From assembly GCA_002694465.1 (NCBI GenBank), contig NZMG01000054.1, positions 117,327 to 181,326 of the forward strand: a DNA stretch of 64,000 nucleotides, written 5' to 3'. This DNA comes from Flavobacteriaceae bacterium (GTDB lineage Bacteria > Bacteroidota > Bacteroidia > Flavobacteriales > Flavobacteriaceae). Shown piece after piece: positions 17,942 to 25,956 of this stretch (position 1 is its first letter; the number at the start of each line of letters is the position of its first letter). The notes under the pieces were generated by a model. That model saw nothing but the letters and a program-made list of their open reading frames with translations, was not told the DNA's origin and made no database searches. Position numbers and translations under genes: made by a program.

Positions 17942-18313
17942 ATGAATTTTGAAATTGCAATCTCATTAATAGTCATAGGTATTTTGGCTGGAATTCTAAG
18001 TGGTTTTATGGGGGTTGGCGGCGGTGTTGTCATGATTCCATTAATGATGTTATTATTAGGATATGATCAACATCAAGCACAAGGGATGAGCCTTGCTGTG
18101 TTAGCTGTCCCAGTAACATTTGTAGCCGCATACACGTATCATAAATCTGGATATCCAATCAACTGGAAATTTGCTGTTCTAATAGCTGTATTTTTTGTGG
18201 TTGGAGGTTTTTTGGGCTCAAAATTAGCTGTGAAAATAGATCAAGTTATTCTGAAAAAAATATTTGCTGTAATTCTTTTAATAGCTGCGATTAAGCTATT
18301 TTTTTCGAAATAA
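17942..18313 (+). CDS. Half-length TauE/SafE-type membrane protein
   Basis: A 123-residue protein with four hydrophobic segments and the TauE/SafE N-terminal signature LSGFMGVGGGVVMIPLMMLLLGYDQHQAQGMSL. Full-length members (about 250 residues) hold two such units; this one has a single unit and would have to dimerise. Short forms of this kind occur in other Bacteroidota, so this need not be a truncation. Anion export is the family role; the substrate is unknown. It is co-directional with the transglycosylase and 2 nt away. Confidence 0.8.
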   Translation: MNFEIAISLIVIGILAGILSGFMGVGGGVVMIPLMMLLLGYDQHQAQGMSLAVLAVPVTFVAAYTYHKSGYPINWKFAVLIAVFFVVGGFLGSKLAVKIDQVILKKIFAVILLIAAIKLFFSK

Positions 18314-18319
18314 ATAAAG

Positions 18320-18985
18320 TTAATCCTTATTTAAAAGTAATGAAACTCCGCTTGTAAAGGTTTGGTAGTTGGCATTATAGGACTTGGTGTATTCTTCGCT
18401 GTAATGATGTAAAAAATTTCTTCTCACATCAAGCACCTTTTTATCTGAAGAAATGAAGAAGGACGTTGGAAACCCGAGTGTGTGTTTCATACATCGAATA
18501 ACAAAATCATTTTTATTCTCCTTTTCATCTACATAGAGAATTTTAATTTTGTTATTCATCTTATTTTTTAACTTTCTTACCTTTTTTTTTGGCCCCCAAA
18601 ATAACATAACAAAATCTATTTCATCACTATAGGCATCTACAATATCATTAAGCGCAGGTATTTCACCAATACCAGGTGTGCACCAAGTAGCATAAGTAAT
18701 GAGGTATATGGGCTTTTCGAATTCGTGAAGTTCAATTTTTCGACCACTAAATTTTCGCACCTTAAAATTATCAATATAAGTGTTCTTTACAACGTGATTA
18801 ATTAAGGAGTCGAAAAGAAACTGAGCTCTTTCTAAGTCGTTTTTTATATATGCCCTTTTTGCATTAACCCTATATTTTCTAATGTTTTTTTCAATGGCAT
18901 CTGAAAAATAAGTCTTGGGCTCGAAATCTTGAGCATAGGAAGCTAGTGAGGTAAGAATAAATAGGGCAAGTAGTATTTTACCCAT
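18320..18985 (-). CDS. Secreted thioredoxin-fold protein lacking the CxxC pair
   Basis: A TlpA/AhpC-like periplasmic protein of 221 residues with a signal peptide ending near ASYA-Q. The redox loop reads YATWCTPGIGEIPAL: the first Cys is kept, but the position of the second Cys of WCxxC is Gly. A later segment HTLGFPTSFFI supplies the cis-proline region. It may act as a one-cysteine thiol protein, or be catalytically inactive. I place the start at the ATG 18983-18985; a GTG two codons upstream is possible. Confidence 0.72.
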   Translation of the reverse strand: MGKILLALFILTSLASYAQDFEPKTYFSDAIEKNIRKYRVNAKRAYIKNDLERAQFLFDSLINHVVKNTYIDNFKVRKFSGRKIELHEFEKPIYLITYATWCTPGIGEIPALNDIVDAYSDEIDFVMLFWGPKKKVRKLKNKMNNKIKILYVDEKENKNDFVIRCMKHTLGFPTSFFISSDKKVLDVRRNFLHHYSEEYTKSYNANYQTFTSGVSLLLNKD

Positions 18986-19099
18986 AGGCACTAGATTTGG
19001 TTAGCAAGCAAATGTAACAATGCTTTGTGAGAAAATTAAAGAAAACACATAGTTTTTTATTTGTTAAAAATAAATAAACTATTAAAAACCAACAATTTA

Positions 19100-19666
19100 T
19101 TATCTGTATCTCCCGCCTCTACCAGATCTCCCATATTGCTGTCTTGGAATATTTGCCTTTTTCATTTGCTGTTGCATCATCTTAATTTGATCCCCAAGCA
19201 TATTGTGTTTGTCCAGTTTTTTAGCTTCAGCCAAAAGGGTTTCTGCTTCTCTTTTTCGGTTTTTAGTCATGGCTACGCCCGCAAGGTTGAGCTTTACCAT
19301 AGCCATATCTGAACTCATACTTAAACCAAGTTTTTCAGCTTTTTTGAAATACTTTTCAGCTTCATTCATATTGGTTTGAGAAACCATTAAGCCATTGAGG
19401 TAGTTGTAATATCCTTGTTGTTTTGTAACGAGGGCACTTTCTGGGTTTTTAATTCTATCCAACCATTTTTTTGCACCGGGGAAATCTTGCTTTCTAAGTC
19501 GTAAAAATGCCATTAAAATCAATTCATTTTTATAGTAAAGGAAAACAAAAACTAAAGATAGGAAGAAATACATAATTCCATTACCAATGTTTCCTTCAGC
19601 AAATTGCCAAACGGATAAACCTAGAATAAGGGCAGTTAGTACTAATTTTATATTTTTATTGAACAT
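19100..19666 (-). CDS. Membrane protein with TPR-like helices
   Basis: A 188-residue protein with two N-terminal membrane segments (about residues 5-20 and 27-44) followed by helical TPR-like repeats (AKKWLDRI, MNEAEKYFKKAEKLGLS, KREAETLLAEAKKLDK) and a basic, Gly/Arg-rich tail. This layout is a known but uncharacterised flavobacterial family. I choose the ATG at 19664-19666 (MFNKNIKL), because the 14 residues upstream look non-coding. Confidence 0.7.
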   Translation of the reverse strand: MFNKNIKLVLTALILGLSVWQFAEGNIGNGIMYFFLSLVFVFLYYKNELILMAFLRLRKQDFPGAKKWLDRIKNPESALVTKQQGYYNYLNGLMVSQTNMNEAEKYFKKAEKLGLSMSSDMAMVKLNLAGVAMTKNRKREAETLLAEAKKLDKHNMLGDQIKMMQQQMKKANIPRQQYGRSGRGGRYR

Positions 19667-19731
19667 GTTTCGTTGTTTAATATAGGCTGGCAAAGGTACT
19701 AAAAACAATCATAAATATTTTCACATTTCGG

Positions 19732-19762
19732 TTTGTCTAAGTGAAAAATGATTGTATATTTG
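19732..19762 (+). promoter_or_regulatory. Promoter of rpmH (TTTG-N19-TATATTTG)
   Basis: TTTG at 19732-19735 and TATATTTG at 19755-19762, 19 nt apart, are a textbook Bacteroidota promoter. The leader is about 57 nt. Confidence 0.82.
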
Positions 19763-19824
19763 CACCCGACTTTAAGAAAAGGTCTTAGAGTAGGAAAATT
19801 TCAGAAGATTTAACCTAAATTACA

Positions 19825-19986
19825 ATGAGCAAGAGAACATTTCAGCCATCAAAAAGGAAAAGAAGAAACAAGCACGGTTTTAGAGAGCGCATGGCTTCTG
19901 TAAACGGACGTAAGGTATTGGCTTCGCGTAGAGCGAAAGGCAGAAAGAAATTATCTGTATCTTCTGAACCTCGTCACAAGAAATAA
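19825..19986 (+). CDS. rpmH: 50S ribosomal protein L34
   Basis: A 53-residue, strongly basic protein starting [19 protein letters not shown] and containing the L34 core [25 protein letters not shown]. It is part of the large ribosomal subunit. It has its own promoter (19732-19762) and a strong terminator (20005-20040), so it is a single-gene unit, unlike the rpmH-rnpA operon of many bacteria; no rnpA follows here. Confidence 0.96.
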   Translation: MSKRTFQPSKRKRRNKHGFRERMASVNGRKVLASRRAKGRKKLSVSSEPRHKK

Positions 19987-20004
19987 TGTTGATAACTTAT
20001 ACAT

Positions 20005-20040
20005 AAAAAGGTGTTGTTTTTAAACAACACCTTTTTTTTA
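20005..20040 (+). terminator. Intrinsic terminator of rpmH
   Basis: A perfect 15-bp stem (20005-20019 with 20022-20036, core GGTGTTGTTT/AAACAACACC) with a 2-nt loop and T-run. Confidence 0.93.
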
Positions 20041-20085
20041 TACCCTAACGAATCGTAATTTTAAACGCCAAAAAAAGAAGTAAAA

Positions 20086-22938
20086 ATGCCCAAAAACAAC
20101 GATTTAAAATCCATCTTAATAATTGGTTCAGGACCTATCATTATTGGTCAAGCATGCGAGTTTGATTACTCTGGATCACAAGCGTTACGTTCTCTTCGAG
20201 AAGATGGAATTGAAACCATCCTAATTAACTCTAATCCTGCCACCATTATGACGGACCCGTCTATGGCAGATCATGTTTACCTTTTACCCTTAACCACAAA
20301 ATCATTGGTTAAAATACTAAAAGAGCATCCTCAAATTGATGCCGTATTGCCAACCATGGGAGGACAAACAGCATTAAATTTATGTATTGAAGCTGATGAA
20401 AAAGGAATTTGGGAAGACTTTGGTGTAAAAATTATTGGGGTAGATATTAATGCCATTAATATTACGGAGGATCGAGAACAGTTTAGAGAATTAATGGGTA
20501 AAATTGGGATTCCCATGGCTCCTCAAGCAACGGCAAATTCCTACCTAAAAGGAAAAGAAATTGCTCAGGAATTTGGTTTTCCATTAGTTATTAGATCTTC
20601 TTTTACCTTGGGAGGTGCAGGAGCATCCATTGTTTATAAGGCTGAAGATTTTGATGAACACTTACGAAATGGATTGGAAGTTTCACCCATTCACGAAGTG
20701 ATGATCGATAAAGCTATGATGGGGTGGAAGGAATACGAATTGGAATTACTTAGAGACAATAACGATAACGTAGTTATTATCTGTACCATAGAAAATATGG
20801 ATCCAATGGGAATCCATACGGGTGATTCCATTACGGTAGCCCCGGCAATGACCTTAAGTGATGTTACTTTCCAACGCATGCGTGATATGGCAATTCATAT
20901 GATGCGCAGCATAGGAAATTTTGCTGGAGGGTGTAATGTGCAATTTGCAGTGAGTCCAGATGAAAAAGAAGACATTATTGCCATTGAAATAAATCCACGT
21001 GTATCACGCTCGTCGGCTCTGGCATCAAAAGCTACGGGATATCCCATTGCTAAAATTGCAGCAAAACTTGCTATAGGATATAATTTGGATGAATTAGATA
21101 ATCAAATTACAAAATCTACTTCTGCTTTATTTGAACCAACCTTAGATTATGTTATTGTAAAAATCCCTCGATGGAATTTCGACAAATTCGAAGGGGCAGA
21201 CCGTACCTTAGGACTCCAAATGAAGGCAGTTGGGGAAGTGATGGGAATTGGTCGTTCTTTTCAGGAAGCACTTCATAAGGCAACGCAATCATTAGAGATT
21301 AAAAGAAACGGACTAGGGGCAGATGGAAAAAGCTATACCAATTACGACCAAATTATAGATAAGCTTACCAATGCAAGCTGGGATAGAGTCTTCGTGATTT
21401 ACGATGCAATCCAAATGGGTATTCCGTTAAGTCGTATTCATGAAATCACTAAAATTGATATGTGGTTTCTTCGCCAATACGAAGAGCTATACCTACTCGA
21501 AAAGGAAATTTCACGTTTTACTTTAGATACGCTTCCTCGCGAATTGCTTTTAGAGGCTAAACAAAAGGGGTATGGGGATAGACAAATTGCTCATATGCTA
21601 AAATGCTTAGAAAGCCAAGTATATAAAAAGCGTGAAGAATTAAATATTCAGCGAGTGTATAAATTGGTAGATACGTGCGCTGCAGAATTTAAAGCTCAAA
21701 CACCTTATTATTATTCTACTTTCGAAAACGAAATGGAGACCACAAATGGGAAGCCATTTTCAGAAAATGATAGTACCGTAACCGATAAGAAGAAAATTAT
21801 TGTACTTGGATCTGGTCCAAACCGAATTGGCCAAGGAATAGAGTTTGACTATTGTTGTGTTCATGGGGTGCTAGCTGCGGCTGAATGTGGCTATGAAACG
21901 ATTATGATTAATTGTAATCCTGAAACGGTATCGACCGATTTTGACGTGGCAGATAAGCTTTATTTCGAACCTGTATTTTGGGAACATATATATGACATCA
22001 TTCGTCACGAAAAACCTGAAGGGGTTATTGTTCAGCTAGGTGGGCAAACGGCTTTAAAACTTGCTGAAAAATTGGATCGTTACGGAATTAAAATTATGGG
22101 AACGACCTATCAGTCACTAGATCTGGCTGAAGATAGAGGAAGTTTTTCAAAATTGTTAAAAGATAATAATATCCCTTATCCAGAGTTTGGAACTGCCGAA
22201 ACGACCGAAGAAGCATTAGCGCTTGCCGATGAATTAGACTTTCCCTTACTTATTAGACCTTCCTATGTACTGGGAGGACAAGGGATGAAGATTGTAATTA
22301 ACAAGCGGGAATTGGAAGAACATGTCGTCGATTTACTTCGTAAAATCCCGAATAATAAACTATTACTAGATCATTACCTAGATGGCGCTATTGAAGCAGA
22401 AGCCGATGCCATTTGCGATGGAGAAAATGTATACATCATAGGTATTATGGAGCATATAGAACCTTGTGGAGTGCACTCTGGAGATTCTAATGCGACATTA
22501 CCTCCTTTCAATTTAGGGGATTTAATCATTCAGCAAATAAAAGATCATACCAAAAAAATTGCTCTAGCGTTAAATACAGTAGGTCTTATAAACATTCAGT
22601 TTGCTATTAAAGATGATAATGTTTATATCATAGAAGCAAACCCAAGAGCTTCGAGAACAGTACCGTTTATTGCCAAAGCCTACGGAGAACCTTATGTGAA
22701 TTATGCAACAAAGGTGATGATTGGGCATAATAAAATAAGCGATTTTAATTTTAATCCCCAATTAAAAGGATATGCTATTAAGCAACCTGTCTTCAGTTTT
22801 AATAAATTCCCCAATGTGGATAAAAAATTAGGACCAGAAATGAAAAGTACAGGAGAAAGTATCTTGTTTATTGACAGTTTAAAAGATGATGAATTCTATG
22901 AAATATATTCAAGACGAAGAATGTATTTAAATAGGTAA
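20086..22938 (+). CDS. carB: Carbamoyl-phosphate synthase large subunit, short form
   Basis: A 950-residue subunit that makes carbamoyl phosphate from bicarbonate, ammonia and two ATP for arginine and pyrimidine synthesis. Both homologous ATP-grasp halves are present: IIGSGPIIIGQACEFDYSG (about residue 11) and VLGSGPNRIGQGIEFDYCC (about 574), with INPRVSRSSALASKATGYPIAK and ANPRASRTVPFIAKAYG. It ends shortly after the second half, about 120 residues short of the 1073-residue E. coli protein, so the C-terminal allosteric (MGS-like) domain is missing. No carA is adjacent. Confidence 0.94.
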   Translation: MPKNNDLKSILIIGSGPIIIGQACEFDYSGSQALRSLREDGIETILINSNPATIMTDPSMADHVYLLPLTTKSLVKILKEHPQIDAVLPTMGGQTALNLCIEADEKGIWEDFGVKIIGVDINAINITEDREQFRELMGKIGIPMAPQATANSYLKGKEIAQEFGFPLVIRSSFTLGGAGASIVYKAEDFDEHLRNGLEVSPIHEVMIDKAMMGWKEYELELLRDNNDNVVIICTIENMDPMGIHTGDSITVAPAMTLSDVTFQRMRDMAIHMMRSIGNFAGGCNVQFAVSPDEKEDIIAIEINPRVSRSSALASKATGYPIAKIAAKLAIGYNLDELDNQITKSTSALFEPTLDYVIVKIPRWNFDKFEGADRTLGLQMKAVGEVMGIGRSFQEALHKATQSLEIKRNGLGADGKSYTNYDQIIDKLTNASWDRVFVIYDAIQMGIPLSRIHEITKIDMWFLRQYEELYLLEKEISRFTLDTLPRELLLEAKQKGYGDRQIAHMLKCLESQVYKKREELNIQRVYKLVDTCAAEFKAQTPYYYSTFENEMETTNGKPFSENDSTVTDKKKIIVLGSGPNRIGQGIEFDYCCVHGVLAAAECGYETIMINCNPETVSTDFDVADKLYFEPVFWEHIYDIIRHEKPEGVIVQLGGQTALKLAEKLDRYGIKIMGTTYQSLDLAEDRGSFSKLLKDNNIPYPEFGTAETTEEALALADELDFPLLIRPSYVLGGQGMKIVINKRELEEHVVDLLRKIPNNKLLLDHYLDGAIEAEADAICDGENVYIIGIMEHIEPCGVHSGDSNATLPPFNLGDLIIQQIKDHTKKIALALNTVGLINIQFAIKDDNVYIIEANPRASRTVPFIAKAYGEPYVNYATKVMIGHNKISDFNFNPQLKGYAIKQPVFSFNKFPNVDKKLGPEMKSTGESILFIDSLKDDEFYEIYSRRRMYLNR

Positions 22939-22946
22939 CTTTTATA

Positions 22947-23543
22947 TTAGTTTCTCACATTCAGAATAAGCCAGCGGTTTAAAACACCATCATACACCAA
23001 TTCAATGGCACCTTGGCCAGATGTAGCTTCACTTGGGGTTCCTAAGGTATTGATTCTATTTGATGCTGTAGATTGGACATTTTCGTGATCTAATGTCATA
23101 TTACTGGTGGTGATGTTTAATAATAGGACGTGTCTACCATCTGTTCCACCATCTATCCCAGTAATGGTAAAACTAGCGTTAGCTCCAGTTAATCTAAACA
23201 CGGTTTTAAATGCATTAGTTCCTCCTAAATCTAAATCTATATTATGTATTTTGGTATTGGGTGTATTAGCCGTAATAGGAATATTTACAATTCCATATTG
23301 ATTAGATCCATCTGCATAGAGGGTGTTATTATTAATAGTGATATTATCACCAACATCGATTGTTCCTACAGTTCCATTAGTATCACGACCCAATATTTTT
23401 GAAGAATTAATGGATCCTGTATTTTGAATCCTTAACGTACCATTTACGTCCAAAGTTTCATTCGGAGTAGTGGTATTGATACCAACTTGGGCGAAACTAA
23501 GGTGACAAGAAAAAAAGACCAAAAAAAATAATACTAACTTCAT
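22947..23543 (-). CDS. Secreted 'VGINTTTP' repeat-type protein, copy 1
   Basis: A secreted protein of about 198 residues. After the signal peptide (ending SFA-Q) comes the motif VGINTTTPNETLDVNGTLRI, then a TDGRHVLLLN segment and a C-terminus LVYDGVLNRWLILNVRN. The protein is paralogous to the next gene and resembles trimeric tail-fibre-like proteins common in flavobacteria; no T9SS domain is present. I choose the ATG at 23541-23543. Directly upstream on the sense strand, AATCAA-TTGGGG-TTGATT forms a hairpin whose base touches the start codon. Confidence 0.7.
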   Translation of the reverse strand: MKLVLFFLVFFSCHLSFAQVGINTTTPNETLDVNGTLRIQNTGSINSSKILGRDTNGTVGTIDVGDNITINNNTLYADGSNQYGIVNIPITANTPNTKIHNIDLDLGGTNAFKTVFRLTGANASFTITGIDGGTDGRHVLLLNITTSNMTLDHENVQSTASNRINTLGTPSEATSGQGAIELVYDGVLNRWLILNVRN

Positions 23544-23559
23544 AATCAACCCCAATTGA
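23544..23559 (-). promoter_or_regulatory. Start-codon-abutting leader hairpin with UUGGGG loop
   Basis: On the sense (-) strand AATCAA pairs with TTGATT around the loop TTGGGG, and the ATG follows at once. The loop is the exact complement of the CCCCAA loop found in the candidate small RNA at 4599-4604. A regulatory role is a hypothesis. Confidence 0.4.
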
Positions 23560-23710
23560 TTAATATTCAATTAAATATACTCAATAACCACACATCATTT
23601 ATAATTTTACGACGTAATTCGAAAAAATTCGTTAAAGTGTTGATAATTAACTAAATAATGATGTTTTTAAGAAGAAAATATTTTATTTTGAATTTGTAAT
23701 ATTTGAACTA

Positions 23711-23742
23711 AAAAAATGCCTTCTATAGAAGGCATTTTTTTT
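23711..23742. terminator. Bidirectional intrinsic terminator
   Basis: A perfect 13-bp stem (23711-23723 with 23728-23740, core ATGCCTTC/GAAGGCAT), loop TATA, with A-run before and T-run after. It ends transcription of the gene at 23769-24362 on the - strand and could act on the + strand too. Confidence 0.85.
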
Positions 23743-23768
23743 AAGTTTTAAAAGGAGAGTTGGAATTT

Positions 23769-24362
23769 TTAGTTTCTGAAATTTAATACAATCCAACGAT
23801 TAATAGTACCGTCATAAACCAATTCAACCAACCCTTCTCCAGAGGTTTGTTCAAATCCACCGGCCATCGTGATAATTCTATTTTGGGGGAGCGATAATAG
23901 ACTCTCATTGGTTATTTTAAAGTTATTGGAGGAAACATTTAATAAAATAATATGTTTTCCATCGGTACCACCAGAAATTCCTGTAAATTCATAATTATTT
24001 GATGATCCCGACAGTCTAAATACAACAATATCTTTATTTGTAGTTGTTAATTGTAAATCTACATTATGAAATGGATGTCCCGAAAATATGGTAGGTGTGG
24101 ATTTGGTTGCCACAAAATATTTTGTAGAGCCATTACTGCGTAGTGTACCACTACTTAATTGTAAATTATCACCTATATTAACTTGACTTACTGTACCATC
24201 AGCATCCGCTCCAATAACTTTCGCAGCGTTTGAACTTGGAATACTTGTAACTCGTAGGGAACCGTTTACATCTAAAGTTGCTTGGGGGGTTGTTGTGTTA
24301 ATACCTACTTGACTAAGTGCCAAAAAAGGGACAAAAAAAATGAATAGTAATAATGATTTCAT
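23769..24362 (-). CDS. Secreted 'VGINTTTP' repeat-type protein, copy 2
   Basis: A 197-residue paralogue of the 22947-23543 protein. It has a signal peptide (cleavage near ALS-Q), VGINTTTPQATLDVNGSLRV, FTGISGGTDGKHIILLN and the same C-terminus LVYDGTINRWIVLNFRN. The two copies are aligned over their full length but differ through most of the central third. A surface or adhesin-like role is possible; no function is established. A terminator lies between the two copies, so they are not simply one operon. Its sense-strand leader contains ACCCCCAAA. Confidence 0.72.
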   Translation of the reverse strand: MKSLLLFIFFVPFLALSQVGINTTTPQATLDVNGSLRVTSIPSSNAAKVIGADADGTVSQVNIGDNLQLSSGTLRSNGSTKYFVATKSTPTIFSGHPFHNVDLQLTTTNKDIVVFRLSGSSNNYEFTGISGGTDGKHIILLNVSSNNFKITNESLLSLPQNRIITMAGGFEQTSGEGLVELVYDGTINRWIVLNFRN

Positions 24363-24648
24363 AAGTGGTTTAATTTGGGGGTTTAACTTCTTATGGGGTC
24401 AAAAATATTAATATGTAGGAAATATCTTATTGTTAAATTGTCTGTTTTCGTTTAAGGAATATTTAAAATCGATAAAGTGTAACATTTTGCTATTTAATAG
24501 ATTTACATAAGCCTTTATTTTTGATTTTTTTATGTCATTTAACCTAAGATTTCATTTTACAAACGTAATTTTTAAAATTTAGGTAGGGTAAAAACGTGTT
24601 TACTTGTTTTAACAATAAACAACGCGTTTTCTAACTAATAACAACCCA
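24363..24648. other. AT-rich intergenic region upstream of the redox operon
   Basis: 286 nt between two divergent genes. It is very AT-rich and presumably holds both promoters. I could not fix a full TTTG/TAnnTTTG pair, and I see no ORF, RNA fold or repeat. Confidence 0.5.
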
Positions 24649-25014
24649 ATGTTTTCAAAAGCAATTACCCTTACATTCATTTTAGTTGTCTTTACTAGTT
24701 GTAGTAATAATACCATAGACGATGTTATGGAGCCAGAAGAAGAAGCTCCAGAAGTGACTACGTTTCAAGGTGTCAAATTTGTATTTGATAACGTTTGCCA
24801 GCAATGCCATTCCAACCCTCCTCAAAATGGTGCACCCATGCCCTTGGTAACCTTTGAGAATGTAAGAGAAGCAGTAATCTCTAGAGGATTAATTGATAGA
24901 ATTAGTCGTAACGAGGGAGAATCTGGATTAATGCCTTTGGGGGGACCAAGGCTACCACAAGCTACTATAAATCTTATTGTTTCATGGGAAGAAGACGGTC
25001 TTCTGGAAAACTAA
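24649..25014 (+). CDS. c-type cytochrome-like lipoprotein
   Basis: A 121-residue lipoprotein (lipobox VFTS-C18) with one heme-binding motif CQQCH at residues 50-54 (full context FDNVCQQCHSNPP) and candidate axial Met residues in APMPLV and GLMPLGGPRLP. A C-terminal helix TINLIVSWEEDGL is typical of small class I cytochromes. It is the first gene of a five-gene run ending with a cupredoxin, suggesting periplasmic electron transfer. The YceI gene starts 5 nt later. Confidence 0.82.
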   Translation: MFSKAITLTFILVVFTSCSNNTIDDVMEPEEEAPEVTTFQGVKFVFDNVCQQCHSNPPQNGAPMPLVTFENVREAVISRGLIDRISRNEGESGLMPLGGPRLPQATINLIVSWEEDGLLEN

Positions 25015-25018
25015 TTAT

Positions 25019-25567
25019 ATGAAAATGAAGTATTTTATAATATTCCTAAGTTTTGTGATTTCTGTTCCAGTTGTGGCACAAGAAAAATATAGTACCAAAA
25101 ACGGGACGATTGTTTTTGAAGCTTCGGTGCCTTCCTTTGAAGAAGTAAAAGCAAAAAATGAAAATGTAAGCGCCATTTTGAATGTTGAAACGGGTGATTT
25201 TGCTTCTTTGGTTTTGATAAATGGTTTTCGATTTAAAGTTGCACTAATGGAAGAGCATTTTAATGAGAATTATATGGAATCTTCAAAATTTCCAAAGGCA
25301 ATAGTGAAAGGAAAATTAAAAGATTTTTCGGCTACAAAACTTTCCAATGGAACATCAAATTATACTTTAGAAGGAACTATTACCATACATGGGGTTACAA
25401 AACCTTTTGAAACGTCGGTATCCATTTCAAAAAAAGGGGATAGCTTGAGTGTAGAATCACAATTTGTTTTAAACCCCACCGATTTTAACATTGAAATACC
25501 AAAAATCGTGAGTAATAAAATTGCTAATGAAGTCCAAGTGAGTGTAAAATATTCGCTATTACGATAG
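25019..25567 (+). CDS. YceI-family secreted lipid-binding protein
   Basis: A 182-residue protein with a signal peptide (cleavage near VVA-Q) and the YceI lipocalin-like pattern: YSTKNGTIVFEASVP at the N-terminus, FKVALMEEHFNENYMESSKFPKA and LEGTITIHGVTKPFETSVSI in the body. YceI proteins bind isoprenoid-type lipids in the periplasm and are often found with cytochromes. I choose the ATG at 25019, 5 nt after the cytochrome gene; a second in-frame ATG is two codons downstream. Confidence 0.88.
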   Translation: MKMKYFIIFLSFVISVPVVAQEKYSTKNGTIVFEASVPSFEEVKAKNENVSAILNVETGDFASLVLINGFRFKVALMEEHFNENYMESSKFPKAIVKGKLKDFSATKLSNGTSNYTLEGTITIHGVTKPFETSVSISKKGDSLSVESQFVLNPTDFNIEIPKIVSNKIANEVQVSVKYSLLR

Positions 25568-25572
25568 TATCT

Positions 25573-25956
25573 ATGAAAAAGAGAAATTACATATTAATAG
25601 CGTTTTTGGTGATTGTAGTAGGTGCTTATACGGGTTATAAGTACCTCTACAAAAACCATAGGAACATTGAAACTGAAGAAGCTTTCGTTAAAGTAGAAGC
25701 AAAAGAATTGGTAGGTATGTTTGCTTCAGAAAATACCGAGGGTATTTTAAATAAAACGGTTGAAGTGACAGGAGTTATTACTGAAATGGATGCCCAATCT
25801 GTAACTCTTGATGAAGCTATTCAGTGTACTTTTAAAAAACTCCCTCAGGGATTAGAAATAAATAAAAAAGTAACTATCAAAGGACGTTGTATTGGGTACG
25901 ATGACCTTTTTGAAATAGCAAAACTAGACCAATGTTCACTAACCCACCAACTATGA
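25573..25956 (+). CDS. tRNA_anti-like OB-fold membrane-anchored protein
   Basis: A 127-residue protein with an N-terminal membrane anchor (residues 5-22) and a soluble domain containing NKTVEVTGVITEMDAQSVTLDEAIQC and KKVTIKGRCIGYDDL. This is the OB-fold pattern of the 'tRNA_anti-like' family, common in Bacteroidota lipoproteins and membrane proteins. Despite the family name, a nucleic-acid ligand is unlikely in the periplasm. It overlaps the next gene's start by 4 bases, so it is part of the same operon. Confidence 0.75.
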   Translation: MKKRNYILIAFLVIVVGAYTGYKYLYKNHRNIETEEAFVKVEAKELVGMFASENTEGILNKTVEVTGVITEMDAQSVTLDEAIQCTFKKLPQGLEINKKVTIKGRCIGYDDLFEIAKLDQCSLTHQL

